DNA from: Humulus lupulus
Taxonomy: Eukaryota; Streptophyta; Magnoliopsida; Rosales; Cannabaceae
DNA: 64,000 bases
Direction of reading: 5' to 3'
Assembly (NCBI RefSeq): GCF_963169125.1
Contig: NC_084798.1
Location: forward strand, 171,521,980-171,585,979
In this document: one piece after another, positions 36,239-47,737 of the stretch
Layout of the letters: every line of letters begins with the position of its first letter
How positions within the stretch are numbered: the stretch's first letter is position 1
Position numbers and translations under genes: made by a program
Notes under the pieces: generated by a model
Database searches by the model: none
What the model was told of the DNA's origin: nothing
The model's input: only the letters and a program-made list of their open reading frames with translations

Positions 36239-37293
36239 TTATGGGCAGTCCTTCTTCAGATGATTGGAACTCCCACAGATAAAGCATGCTCTAATCCTGC
36301 ACTCACCTTGGTGTCTTCGTCTGCACCATGGACATACTGGAAAACTCCTCCAGTTGTCACTTTCGCCCTGACGGCCACTAGAAGCACCCCGTGCCCTCCT
36401 ATCTGAACTGGGAGGAACAATAGAATCTGGGGCCTTCCTCTTCTGCTCACAGGAGCCACTACCCCGACTGGATCCAACAAAAGGAGGCACCATCCTCCTG
36501 GCATCGTGCCTAACTACGCTCTCTCTCCAAATCTGGTCCTCAGCCCCCTCAGCTGTAAGGGCCTTGTCTACAACCTGAGCATAGGTAGTAGTCTATGGAT
36601 CCAAGGTGATCTTCACTTCATGGGCGATCATAACATTCAACCCCCGTACAAATCTATCCATCCTGGCCGCATCTGTTGGCACTAAATCTGGCGCAAACTT
36701 CACCAATTGGTCAAATCTCAAAGCATACTCAGTAACTAACAACTGGTTCTGAGTGAAGTTGATGAACTCGTCAACCTTCGCAGCTCGGACTACAACACTG
36801 TAATACTTCTCATTGAATATGTTCTTGAATTCTTCCCAGGTCATAACGGCCACATTCCTCCTCTGAACTACTACATCCCACGAGATGCAGGCATCCTCTC
36901 TAAACATGTAGCTAGCACAAGCTACCCTATCGTTCCCCTCAACCTTCATAAAATGCAGAATAGAGGAGATCATATTCATCCACTGCTCTACCCGCAGTGG
37001 GTCTAGTCCACCCTCAAAGGTGGGAGGATGCTGCTTTCTGAACCTCTCATATAAAGGTTCCCACCTGTTCTCCACAACAGGTTGGACCGGCACTGGTTCC
37101 ACAACCTGCTGAATCGGCAACCTAGTGATCCATGGAGGGGACTGCTGCCTCAACTGTCGAAGTTCTTCCTCTGTTCGTTGCATCCTTGCTTCCATTTCGG
37201 CAAACATCTGTTGCCAGGGGCAGGTGGAGGGTCCTGACCCTAATTGTCATCCTCGACCCTACTGCCGCGGAGTCTAGATGATTTTCGAGGCAT
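36239..37293 (-). pseudogene. gag: Element C gag
   Basis: Probable start at 37293 (MPRKSSRLRG). A 1-bp loss near 37215 shifts the frame before FAEMEARMQ. The capsid domain (37090-36600) has FREDACISWDVV and FNEKYYSVVV. Then come an R/G/S-rich linker and an intact zinc knuckle CFICGSSNHLKKDC near 36290-36245, the only complete CCHC in the window. Stops: TAG 36595-36593 and TAA 36241-36239 at the gag/pol border. The reading frame matches pol, so gag and pol form one polyprotein. Confidence 0.88.
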
Positions 37294-37617
37294 CTCAACA
37301 AATATGCCTGTAATCAATGACGCCGCTAATCAGGCATGATAACAACATCCAAAACCACCTCCCAATCACATCAGCCAACCATAAACAACAATCCACATAG
37401 CATACAAATAGCATATACCACACAACGGGCCATGCCCTGGCATCATGCATATGTTAAACCTTTCATCATGCTCTATATGAATTAAGCAGGCAAACAAGGC
37501 ATTCAAGCACATATTCTAGCATATAAATCAATCATACCAACTAACCCTGAGTCAAGCTTGTCACTGACAGCGAGCGTACATGTTCGGTCAATCTCCAGAA
37601 ACCATAAACCTTAGCTC
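37294..37617 (-). other. Element C leader
   Basis: About 320 bp between primer-binding site and gag. CAT-rich (GCATA, GCATG, GCATT) but without the clear ATGCTAATAAGCAT array of element B. No open frame of note. Confidence 0.6.
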
Positions 37618-37629
37618 GCTCTGATACCA
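37618..37629 (-). other. Primer-binding site of element C
   Basis: Minus strand TGGTATCAGAGC, three bases from the LTR edge at 37633. Confidence 0.9.
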
Positions 37630-37632
37630 AGT

Positions 37633-38317
37633 TGTAACGCCCTACTTCCTTAGAGCCGTTACTAAGTGAGTTTAAAATGTGCACTCACTCGCTAATTGAG
37701 GTTTTAAGACAAAAGTGTAATTAAACCATATAAACAGAGTCATAAACTATGAAAATAATTCCATTTGCTGAAAATCATAAAGCGTTAAACATTTGGGATC
37801 CCAAAATACTGTTTAGAAATATTTACAACTCAAAAGAATAACTAAAGTCGACTAAACGACAAAATCTAGGTTTTATACAACCATCTCCCAAAATACCCCC
37901 GGCGTGGCAGCTAGGCAGGCCAAACATGTATGCGCCGCTTCACGTTCTCCGTACTCATGGTTGGATGACTTTCCCCTTGCCATTACCTGCACCACAGAGA
38001 ACTCGTGAACCGAAGCCCCGCAAGAAAACCCTCGCAAGCAGATAACATATGGATATCACACACTTAACATATAAATAAGCCATCATCAGGCTAACCACAT
38101 ACGACCATGTCGTCCTAGGTGTTTTACCAGGCCCTGGGTTCACGGTCCACACCGTGAGGATATCCCAGGTATCCATTAGGGTCTCACTCTGGCAACTCGC
38201 ACTCCGCATGCTAACCGTTACTCCTGGCCCCTTGCCGTTCTCAGCCTTGCCGCTCCCGGCCTTCGCCGTTCTCAGCCCTCGCCGTTCTTGGCTCTTGCCA
38301 TTTATTCACATGTTTGC
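37633..38317 (-). repeat. 5' LTR of element C, truncated
   Basis: Matches 30656-31282 closely, then stops at about 38317, where inverted element F begins (GTCGGCTTGC). About two thirds of the LTR is missing, including its promoter part. Its minisatellite (about 38225-38300) has roughly five units against two in the other LTR. Confidence 0.85.
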
Positions 38318-39260
38318 GTCGGCTTGCTTACTATCAAGATGCTTTCTTTTCTGTCCATTATTGTTGTGCTGGTTGCTGTTGTTGTTTCTGCCATTCTTAG
38401 TTTGATTTTGCTGCCTGGGTTCAGACTTGCTTCTCTCCTCCTTATTAAGACTCTGTTGGAGCATTTCCACCACTATAGCTGTTTCTAGGACATCGGAGTA
38501 AGAAGTGGGTCCAGGATTTGCAAGCTTGACTCCTAACTCAATCTCGGGTCTGAGTCCACTGGTGAACTTGGTAACCCTCAAGAAATCGGTTTGAACTAAC
38601 TCTGGTTCAAACTTGGCTAGACAATCAAATTGTTTAGCATACTCGACTACCGCCAAATTTCCCTTCTTCAGTCTGGTAAACTCTTCCAACCTTGTCGCAA
38701 TAATTGTCGAGTTGTAATACTTTTTGTGAAACAACTCCACAAATCTGGTCCAAGTCATGGTGGCAACATATTGAGTTTGTTGTACTAAATCCCACCAGAT
38801 TCTAGCATCCTTTTTTCAGAAGAGAAGAAATGCAGCATATGTGATCCGCATTGCCGAGGTTCATGTGTGCTAAAAGAGGCTCTACATTCTTGAGCCATTC
38901 TTTCGCCTCAAAAGGTTCAGTTGTCCCTTCAAATTTTGGAGCGTGCTGCTTATGGAAACGCTCATAGATTGGATCTATGTACTGAGCTGGATAAGGACTG
39001 TAGTTCGCTATTGGCCATCCCCCATATGGATATCCTACTAGTTGGGGTGCTTGAGCCGTTGTCTGAGGCTATGATTGAGGTTGCGACTAAGGGTGGGGTT
39101 GAGGCTGTGGCTACGGCTGTTGTCATTGTTGTTGCAGCAGTTCTTCTACTTGTTGACGTAGCCGGATAATTTCAGCAGTGTTGTCCACCAGAGGTGGTGC
39201 ATTTCTATTGGCAGCAGCAGTAGTAGCACGCGTTCCCCTTCTTCAGACTGGAAAGGCTTC
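38318..39260 (-). pseudogene. gag: Element F gag, main part
   Basis: Same family as D and E but inverted. From 39260 down: a Q-rich linker with several stops, TNPFE-like capsid start, capsid motif RFVELFHKKYYNS (38758-38690), KKGNLAVVEYAKQF where D and E have a stop, LANPGPTSY, and an N/Q/K-rich nucleocapsid ending KQAD at 38318. The zinc knuckle and all of pol are lost at the junction with element C. The N-terminus lies across insertion E at 47127-47194. Confidence 0.8.
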
Positions 39261-39796
39261 TGTAGCATCTCAGAATTTTACTTAGCTAGATAGTAGTAGT
39301 AGTAGTTGTAGCTTGTAGTATTTTAGTATTAGTGGTTATTTGTTCAAGCTGAGATTTAGTTGGAAACTCATAGAAATAGTTATGGATTTTATAAGTTTAA
39401 CCTATAGTTTAGAAATATTAATTTTAACATAAGGTTTAATTAATATAGCTGGTCCTAGAATTATTATTTATTATAACCTAAGGTTTAGATAGAATAATTA
39501 AGAGCGTGACACTTGTCACAAGCATGTTTATTAAGGATATTAGATCAACAATTTAATAACGGATAAATCTAGAAGCTCTAGAACCTTCCATCAACTGTTA
39601 GGATTACGTTTTACTCAGTCAAAGTTGTTTTAACAAACTCCAAATATGATGAAAGTGTGCAAAAATGTATTTAAAATATCAGAGTATGCCGATATATCGC
39701 AGCTATAGGGGCCGATATGACGCCTACAGAAGATACGGAAAACACGTCGTCTTCGCATGAACGAAACCATGGAAGCTTGGGGCATAGGTAGGGGCA

Positions 39797-39823
39797 ATAT
39801 ATCGCCTAGGATAGGCGATATAT
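39797..39823. other. Perfect hairpin ATATATCGCCTA / TAGGCGATATAT
   Basis: A 12-bp perfect inverted repeat with a 3-base loop (GGA) about 190 bp upstream of the TATA box. Related single GATATATCG motifs lie at 39690 and 39715. Confidence 0.85.
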
Positions 39824-40009
39824 CAGCTCCTGGAGCCATTTTATGAAACTTTGTAGATTTAAATTAGAAACAGCCCTGAACAACCTAGATTTGCTCCTGA
39901 ACGTTTTTGACCGAGTTCTGGGTATTTGTTGAACCGAGAATTCAAATCTTTTCAATTTATATTAATTTATTTATTCATTTTAAAATGGGTTAGTTTCACT
40001 CCTTGAACT

Positions 40010-40019
40010 CTATAAATAG
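40010..40019 (+). promoter_or_regulatory. TATA box of LTR5
   Basis: CTATAAATAG in the same context as in LTR4. The 3' LTR (LTR6) has lost this segment near 45895-45910. Confidence 0.7.
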
Positions 40020-41180
40020 GACCTAGTACTCAGCCATTTCATTCATTATTCAAGCATTATTCAGAGGCTCCAGGCTGCTAAGTTTATTCTAGAAAGAAAA
40101 CGCTAGGGTTTGGGATTTAAAAGCTTTTCAATCTAAGCTTTATAAACACTAGGGAATTAAGATAGAGTAACATTTCGGTATTGAGGTGTAGATAGAAGTT
40201 CAAGTCCATTCAAGGTATTCTTATCCTCAGATTCAGTTCATCGTAGTTCTTTTATTTTCATTATTTTTCTTTCAGATCCTAACTCATTATTATGGCTTTT
40301 GGATAGGTTTTAAGGTTCTTGAAACTTAACAATTTTTGGTAAGTTTCTATCTTGATGGTTTAGATCTCATTTTCATCTCCATTTCTTTAGAAACTCATGA
40401 TTTTTATTATTGATTTTAGGAGTTTTCCAATCCCGTTCTTGTCTCCAATATCTTGGTTTTTGGTAAGGAAAATAGGTTGGATTATATGAGTTATGATATG
40501 TTTATATGATATGTTATGTTATGTTGATATGTTATATATGTATATAAATATGTTTTATGTTATAGTCACTTGGGTATTATTGTTGCTTGGATAGCAAATC
40601 AAATCCCAAGATTTTTATCATTATCGTAGATTAGAGTTATCATATACTATTTTGAGATCTAACCTACCTAGATTAGTAGACTGAGGATCTAGATGGTTTT
40701 ATCAAATGCTACGGTAATGAGTTAATGGCCATTAATATTGTAGTCCTATGTTTTTTATGATTAACGTATTAACGTTATATGTTTTATGATATAATATTAT
40801 GATTTATGATATGTTGTAGTAGATTTTCCTTGCTGGGCATTAGGCTCATTCCTTTTAGTTTAGATGATGTAGGAAAATGAGCTTGGAATGCGGGATGGAT
40901 TCTTGGTAGCTTTGGCATGTGTATTGGGGATGGACTGAATGGATGGATTGCTGGAACATCGAGGATGAAGTTATTTAAAGTCTATTAATATATGTATTTA
41001 TTTCTGCAATTAGTTTTTGAACAATTAAATAAAGGCTTATGTTTTATGTATTAAACAATGGGATCCCGTATTTTGGATTTTTAATAAAGATCTATTATTT
41101 CTTGAATGTATTCCAAAATAGTAGTTATGTTTAGTAGTTTTTAATAGTCCGAGGTCTAGAATTAGTCGAGGCATTACAAT

Positions 41181-41193
41181 TGGTATCAGAGCC
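41181..41193 (+). other. Primer-binding site of element E
   Basis: TGGTATCAGAGCC two bases after LTR5. Confidence 0.9.
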
Positions 41194-41257
41194 CACAGTT
41201 CATATGCATGAAGTTCTCCTTGATACACACGCACAAGCTCCGGATCTAACCGCCAAT

Positions 41258-41324
41258 GTAAGTGTTTATGTTATGATTATTATGTTTATAATAATAGCTA
41301 ATGTTTTAGTCATTATGTTTTCAG
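41258..41324 (+). other. Candidate 67-nt leader intron in element E
   Basis: Donor GTAAGT and acceptor ATGTTTTCAG, 67 nt, the same as in D (26874-26940) although the interior differs by substitutions and a small compensating indel. Confidence 0.5.
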
Positions 41325-41330
41325 TTGAGA

Positions 41331-41810
41331 ATTAATTGAGCCTTGACCTATCATGATATCCGAGCCATTAAGGCACTGAAAAGGATTAGAGAGCCAAGGA
41401 ATACAATAGGAGTGTTAGAAAGAATCACTCAAAGATTGATCTTGTTTCACAAGAAGATAGTTCACCTTCAAACTACGAAGCAAATTATCATCATAGCTAT
41501 GGAAGAATATGTCCTAGTAATTAGGCTTTTCAAAGATTTTCCTTCTATAATTTGGACATTAGAAGAATTATGGGAGACTATAGATGATGAAGATAATTTA
41601 CCGGTAGCCATGAGATATTATTTCCTTATACTTAGGTTGACCTCTAAGTTTGAATTTCAATTCACTGATGAACAAAAGCATAATATCTTAATGAAAATTC
41701 CTCGAGGTAGTTTCGAGGCTCATAGTAATGATGATTATGAATAAATAGATGATGATATGTTAGATGAAGGGTCAAATGTAGAGGATCCTGATTTTTATAT
41801 TATACCCTAG
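41331..41810 (+). pseudogene. ORF0 of element E
   Basis: Same frame and length as ORF0 of D. The ATG is changed to ATT (41331) and the next glycine codon to TGA, so the start is lost. From the TTG at 41343 it runs open to TAA at 41742, then continues in frame to TAG at 41808. Conserved segments: IREPRNTIGVLERITQRLI, ELWETIDDEDNLPVAMRYYF, SKFEFQFTDEQKHN, acidic tail NVEDPDF. Function unknown. Confidence 0.65.
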
Positions 41811-42307
41811 TTATTTTTAGTTTCTCTATTTATTTCTTTATTTATTTATTTTTGAATTTATGATTGTACTTAGTGAAAATCTTTTTCCAAATGAATAAAG
41901 TTGTTATTTTTGAATGATATGTATGGGTTTGATTATTTTTACAATCATAATAAAAAATAAATTAAATAAATAATGACTGAGTTCGGTGAGGGTGGATGCC
42001 ATAGTAGTGGGAATGATTTTACTAATCCCAGCCCTCCCTCAATATGGTTAACTTTGGAACAGGGACGAGTTTCAAGCCTGAGAATTAAGTCATATAGGAT
42101 AGTTAGAAACAGACTTAGAAAATAATAAAGATGGCTTATTTTTCTAAGTATAGAAACACACCTTAATTATAAAGAAGGCTTATAAAAAATTTCATAAGAA
42201 ATCATAACTGATAGGCCTGAGTTATGTTTTCTTAGAATAAGTTTTGCCTTATAGCCTATTAGGGTAAGTTCTAACATGTTTCCTCAATTGTTAGAACTTT
42301 GCTGAAG
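41811..42307 (+). other. Element E leader between ORF0 and gag
   Basis: AT-rich, non-coding. It carries the leader motif at 41998-42047. Compared with D it lacks about 60 bp just before that motif. Confidence 0.7.
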
Positions 42308-43498
42308 CTGTTGCTAGGAAGGTTTGCACGCACGAACGACAATGACTCCAGTGCCGCCAACGAGAAAAATGAAGCCCCTCCAGTCCGAAGAAGGGGAACG
42401 CATGATACTACTGCTACTGCCAATAGAAATGCACCACCTCCTGTGGATAATGCCTCTGAGATTGTCTGAATACGTCAACAAGTGGGAGAACTATTGTAGC
42501 AATAACGACAACAGACTCAGCCACAGCCTCAGACTCAGAGTCAGCCCCAGCCTCAGCAATAACTGCAGCCTCAGCCAGCAGCTCAAGCACCCTGGCAAGT
42601 AGGTCCATATGGGGGATGGCCGGTGGCAAATTATGCGCCTTATCCAGTTCAGTACATAAAGCCAATCTATGAGTATTTCTGTAAGCAGCACACTCAAAAA
42701 TTTGAAGGGACAACCAATCCTTTTGAGGTAGAAGAATGGCTAAGGAATGTAGAGCCTATACTAGAATATGTGAACCTCAACAACACAAATCGCATATCTT
42801 TCATTTCGTCTCTTCTGAAAAAGGATGCTAGAATCTGGTGGAATTTAGTACAACAAACTCATGACATCGCCACCATGACTTGGACTAGATTTGTGGAGCT
42901 GTTTCACAAAAAGTATTACAACTCGACTGTTATCGCTATGAGGGTGGAAGAATTTTCCAGTCTAAAGTAGTGCAATCTGACAGTAGCCAAGTATGCTTGA
43001 CAGGCCAAGTTCACGCCAGAGTTAGTTCCAATCGATTACTTGAGGGTCACCAAGTTCACCAGGGGACGCAGACCAAAGATTGAGCTAGGAGTCAAGCTAG
43101 CAAATCCTGGAACCACTTCTTACACTGATGCTCTAGAAACGACTATAGAGGTGGAAAGACTACAAGAAAATGTTAGTAAGGAAGAGGCCAGCAAGTCTGA
43201 ACCCAGGCAGCTGAATCAGACTCAAAATGGGAGGAACAACAACAGCCACCATCACAACAATAATGGGCAGAAAAGAAAGCATCCTGATAGTAAGCAGGCC
43301 GACAATGACAAAAGAGCAAGAAATAACAATTGAAGTAATAGGTTAGGTTATGTAGAATACCCGTAGAGCTCTAAGTGCAAGAAAAGACATCCTGGGGAGT
43401 TTCGTGCAAACACCAAAGGTTGGTACAACTCTGGCTAGGAAGGTCATCGGAAGAAGGAATGTCCACAGCTCAAACAAGAAGAAAAGAGGGACAACAAG
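42308..43498 (+). pseudogene. gag: Element E gag
   Basis: The start codon is lost (CTG at 42308). An early frameshift affects the N-terminal linker. The capsid domain (42680-42970) has DARIWWNLVQQ and RFVELFHKKYYNS, then a TAG at 42968 also present in D, then LANPGTTSY and an N/H-rich nucleocapsid. The zinc knuckle (43424-43465) reads WYNSG-stop-EGHRKKEC: two cysteines are lost and a stop added. From 43040 the frame is continuous with protease and RT, so gag-pol was one polyprotein. Confidence 0.82.
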
Positions 43499-45820
43499 AT
43501 GGTTCTAGCCAGAGTCTTTTCCTTAACCCAGGGAGAAGCCGAAGCTAGTAACAAAGTAGTCACAGGTCAGCTTCCTATCCTCAATAGTATATGTTCAGTA
43601 TTGTTTGATTCGGGAGCAACACACTCGTATATCTCATTAGGAATGATAGAGAAATTTGACAAACCTTGTGAAATATTTAGAACTAGGTTTGTTACGGAGT
43701 TGCCTTCGGGCTAAGTAGTTCTATCATCACGTATAGTATGAGGAGTACCGATCAAAATCGAGGAGATGCAACTAGAAGGAGACTTGATAGAGCTAGAGAT
43801 CAAGGACTTTAACATAATATTGGGCATGGATTGGCTAGCAAGGCATGGCGCAACTATCGACTGTAGACGTAAGCAAGTGGCGTTCGAAACTCCTGACGAT
43901 CAGAGACTATGTTTTATGGGAAAGGTTTCAAGACTATGGAAACCACTTATTTCGTCTTTCAAAGCTCAGAGGATGATAGAGAAAGGATGTCACACATTCT
44001 AAGCAAGCGTCACGGATGTGGCAAAAGAAACACCATTAAAGGTTGGAGACGTCTGTGTTATAAAGGAATTTCCAGAGATATTTCCTGACGACTTACCAGG
44101 GTTACTGCCTACTCGGGAAATTGACTTCACAATAACACTAGTATCGGGAATCAAGTCTATCTCCAAGGCACCATACCGGATGACACCTACTGAACTCAAG
44201 GAGTTGAAAACATTGTTGCAAGAACTGTTAGACTTGGGTTTCATTAGACCAAGCCATTTGACATGGGTAGCACCGGTTCTATTTGTGAAGAAGAAGGATG
44301 GAAGCATGAGAATGTGCATAGATTACCGCGAGCTGAACAAGGTGACAATTAAGAATAAGTGCCTGCTACCCTGGATCGACGACTTATTTCATCAACTCTG
44401 AGGAGCGACCATATTTTCAATGATTGATCTACGGTCTTGTTATCACTAGCTCAATGTACGGGAAGAATATATACCAAAGAAAACTTTTAGAACTCGATAT
44501 GGACAATATAAGTTCCTAGTTATGTCTTTTTCTCTTACCAACGCTCCAGCCACATTTATGGATTAATGAATCGGGTCATCAAGGATTACTTGGACAAATT
44601 CTTCGTAGTTTTCATTGACGATATTTTGGTGTACTCCAAGGACGAAGAAGAGCACGAGGAACATTTAAGAAATACTATGCCAAGTTCAAGAAGTATGAAT
44701 TTTAGCTTTCGCAAGTAATGTTCCTTGGCCATATAGTATCCAAGGACGGAGTCGTAGTAGACCCAACAAAGATAGAGGCTGTGAAGGATTGGCCAAGACC
44801 TAAGAATGAGTCAGAAGTTAAACGTTTTCTCAGGCTAGCGGGCTAGTATAAGAGATTTGTAGAAGGCTTTTCTAAGATAGCCACTCTGCTTACTAACCTA
44901 ACCCAGAAACAACAAAAGTTCAACTGGACGGATAGATGTCAAGAGAGCTTCCAGTTGCTCAAGGATAAGTTATGCTCAGAACTGATACTTTGTGTACCGA
45001 TACCCAATGACAAGTTTGTAGTATATTGTGACGTGTCGAAGCAAGGTTTGGGTTGTGTGCTGATGCAAAATGACAAAGTGATAGCCTACGCCTCAAGGCA
45101 GCTGAAGGAATACGAGAAACACTATCCAACTCACGATATGGAGTTGGCAGCGGTGGTCTTTGCATTGAAAATCTGGTGCCACTATCTTTATGGGGAATGT
45201 TGTGAGATTTATACGGACCACGAGAGCTTAATGTATTTCTCCACACAGAAATAGCTGAACACGAGGCAACGCAGATGGTTAGAACTAGTAAAAGATTATG
45301 ACTGTGAAATCCTATACAACCCAGGGAAAGCAAACGTAGTTACAGATGGGCTAAGCCGAAAGAGTTATAGAAATGTAGCAGCATTATCCGGAATAGAAAA
45401 GCCACTTCAGCAAGAGTTGATTAATGCCATAGTAGAAGTAGTCATTGTTCAATTGGCTAACTTGTCCATCCAGTTAAGTCTATTAGAAGATCTATGGATT
45501 GGGGAAGGGCATGATGACACGTTAGTATCACATATGGCTATAGTCAAAGAAGGCAAGAATACATATTTCTCCATATCAAGACAGGGGTTCTTGAGATATA
45601 AAGGATGGGTGTGCGTGTCAAATGATTATGGAATTAAGATGAAGATTTTAGAAGAGGCACACACTACCCTATACTCAGTTCACCTGGGGTCGGCCAAGAT
45701 GGCTCATGACCTTAAGGCACTATACTGGTGGCCATGAATGAAGAAAGACATAGCAGAGTATGTGTCCAAATACCTTTTATGCTAGCAAGTAAAAGCAGAA
45801 CATCAGCGACTGCAGGCTTA
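43499..45820 (+). pseudogene. pol: Element E protease-RT-RNase H-integrase (truncated)
   Basis: Protease has DSGATHSY intact (43613-43640). ILGMDWLARHGA follows. Reverse transcriptase (44018-44400 and on) has [25 protein letters not shown] is present near 44610-44645. Damage: TGA at 44399, a 1-bp deletion near 44564 and a 26-bp deletion near 44670. RNase H (44955-45254) has [32 protein letters not shown]. The integrase zinc region (45640-45800) has HLGSAKM and YLLC-stop-QVK, then ends at about 45820, where it is fused to the middle of the LTR. The integrase DDE core is deleted. Confidence 0.85.
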
Positions 45821-47126
45821 CTGAACATTTTTGACCGAGTTTTGGGCATCTGTTGAATAAAAACTTCATATATTTTCATTTTAAAATGAATAAATAAATT
45901 AATGTAATACAACCTAGTACTCAACTATTTCATTCATTATTTAAGCATTCTTCAGAGGCTCCAAGTTGCTTAGTTTATTCTAGAGAGAAAACACTAGTGT
46001 TTGGGATTTAAAAGCTTTTCAATCTAAGCTTTATAAACACTTGGGAAGTAAGATAGAGTGAAATTTTGGTATTGAGGTGTAGATCAAGTTCTGGTCAATT
46101 CAAGGTATTCTTATCCTTAGATTTAGTTCATCATAATTCTTTTATTTTCTTTCTTTTTGTTTCAGATCCTAACTCATTATTATGGCTTTTGGTTAGGTGT
46201 TTAAGTTTCTTGAAACTTAAGGTTTTTTGGTAAGTTTCTATCTTGATGCTTTAGATCTCTTTTTCATCTCAATTTCTTTCGAAACTCATGATTTTTATTA
46301 TTGATTTTAGGAGTTTTCCAATCTCGTTCTTATCTCCAGTATCCCAGTTTTTTGTAAGGAAAATAGGTTAGATTATATGTGTTATGATATGTTATGTTAT
46401 GTTGATACGTTATATATGTATATAAATATGTTTTATGTTATTGTAACTTGGGTATTATAGTTTCTTAGATAGCAAATCAAATCCCAAGATTTTTATCATT
46501 ATCGTAGATTAGAGTTATGATTTACCCTACCTCGATTAGTAGACAGAGGACCTAGATGGGTTATCATATACTATTTTGTGATCTAACCTACCTCGATTAG
46601 TAGACTGAGGACCTAGATGGTTTTATTACATGCTACAGTAATGAGTTAATGGCCATTAATATTGTAGTCCTGTGTTTTTTATGATTTATGTATTTACGTC
46701 ATATGTTTTATAGTATATGTTTTATGATATAGTCTTATGATTTATGATATGTGGTAGTAGATTTTCCTTACTGCGCATTATGCTCATTCCTTTTAGTTTA
46801 GATGGTGCAGGAAAATGAGCTTGGAAGGCGGGTTGGATTCTTGGTAGCTTTGGCATGTGTATTGGGGATGGACTGAATGGATGGACTGGTGGAAGATCGA
46901 GGCTAAAGTTAATTGAAGTATTTTAATTTATGTATTTATTTCCGCAATTAGTTTTTGAACAATTAAATAAAGGTTTATGTTTTCTTTATGTTTTATGTAT
47001 TAAACAAAGGATCCCGTATTTTGGATTTTTAATAAAGATATATTATTTCTTGAATGTATTCCAAAATAGTAGTTATGTTTAGTAGTTTTTAATTGTCGAA
47101 GGTCTAGAATTAGTCGGGGCATTACA
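45821..47126 (+). repeat. LTR6, 3' LTR of element E, 5'-truncated
   Basis: Matches LTR5 from about 39895 to its end (…GTCGGGGCATTACA). The first ~635 bp, including triplet tract and hairpin, are missing, and the TATA region is eroded. The junction with integrase at 45820 marks a deletion. Confidence 0.88.
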
Positions 47127-47194
47127 ACTTCGTTAGTCTCGTTGGCAGTGCTGGAGGCAATACCATTCATGCGAGTTGATCTTCGTAGCGACAT
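47127..47194 (-). pseudogene. gag: Element F gag N-terminus
   Basis: ATG at 47194 gives MSLRRSTRMN, then ASSTANETNEV, running into insertion E at 47127. It supplies the intact N-terminus missing in D (TGA) and E (changed start). Confidence 0.75.
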
Positions 47195-47737
47195 CTTCAA
47201 CAAAGTTCTAACAGTCGAGAAAACAAGTTATAACTTACCCTAATGGGTTCTAAGGAAAAACTTAGTCTATGCAAGCATAACTCAGACCTATCCGTTATGA
47301 TTTCTTATGAAAAATTATGTAAGCCTTCTTTATAAATTAGGGTGTGTTTCTATACTTAGAACAATAAGCTATCTTTATTATTTTATAAGTCTATTTATAA
47401 CCACCCAATATGACTTAATTCTCAAGCTCGAAACTCGTTGTTGTTCCAAAGTTAACCATATTGAGGGAGGGCTGGGATCAGTAAAATCTTTCCCACTACT
47501 ATGGCCCCCTAAACTCTTAAGACCAAACCTGGTCCATTGATTTGTATCCACCCTCACCGAACTCAGTTATTATTTATTGAATTTATTCTAAATTTATTAT
47601 GATTGTAAAAAAAATCAAACACATATATGTCATTAAAAAATAACAACTTTATTCATTTGGAAAAAGATTTTCACTAATTACACTTACAAATATAAAATAC
47701 ATAAAAAAACTATACTAATGATAACTAGAGTAAATAT
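47195..47737 (-). other. Element F leader between ORF0 and gag
   Basis: Homologous to 27417-27973 of D in reverse, with the leader motif at 47458-47510. No gene. Confidence 0.75.

Larger units (their letters stand above)
30656..38317 (-). mobile_element. Element C, Tekay-type chromovirus, 5' LTR truncated
   Basis: Minus-strand order: truncated 5' LTR (38317-37633), primer-binding site, leader, gag (37293-36239), protease, reverse transcriptase, RNase H, integrase with chromodomain (to 32770), polypurine tract, 3' LTR (32734-30656). It is the best-preserved element in the window. The two LTRs are very similar where both exist. The flanks differ in kind (D pol on the left, F gag on the right), so no target duplication is visible. 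Confidence 0.9.
39261..41178 (+). repeat. LTR5, 5' LTR of element E
   Basis: A 1,918-bp LTR (TGTAGCATCTCAG ... CGAGGCATTACA). It carries only five TAG triplets (39290-39305) where LTR4 has the 2-kb array. TATA box at 40010-40019, hairpin at 39797-39823, conserved block near 40830-40900. Confidence 0.9.
39261..47126 (+). mobile_element. Element E, complete insertion in F (Ty3/gypsy with ORF0)
   Basis: Bounded by LTR5 and LTR6 and flanked by GCTTC (39256-39260) and ACTTC (47127-47131), a 5-bp duplication with one mismatch. Rejoining the flanks restores the F gag sequence, so the boundaries are well supported. Integrase core and the first part of the 3' LTR have been deleted. Confidence 0.9.
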
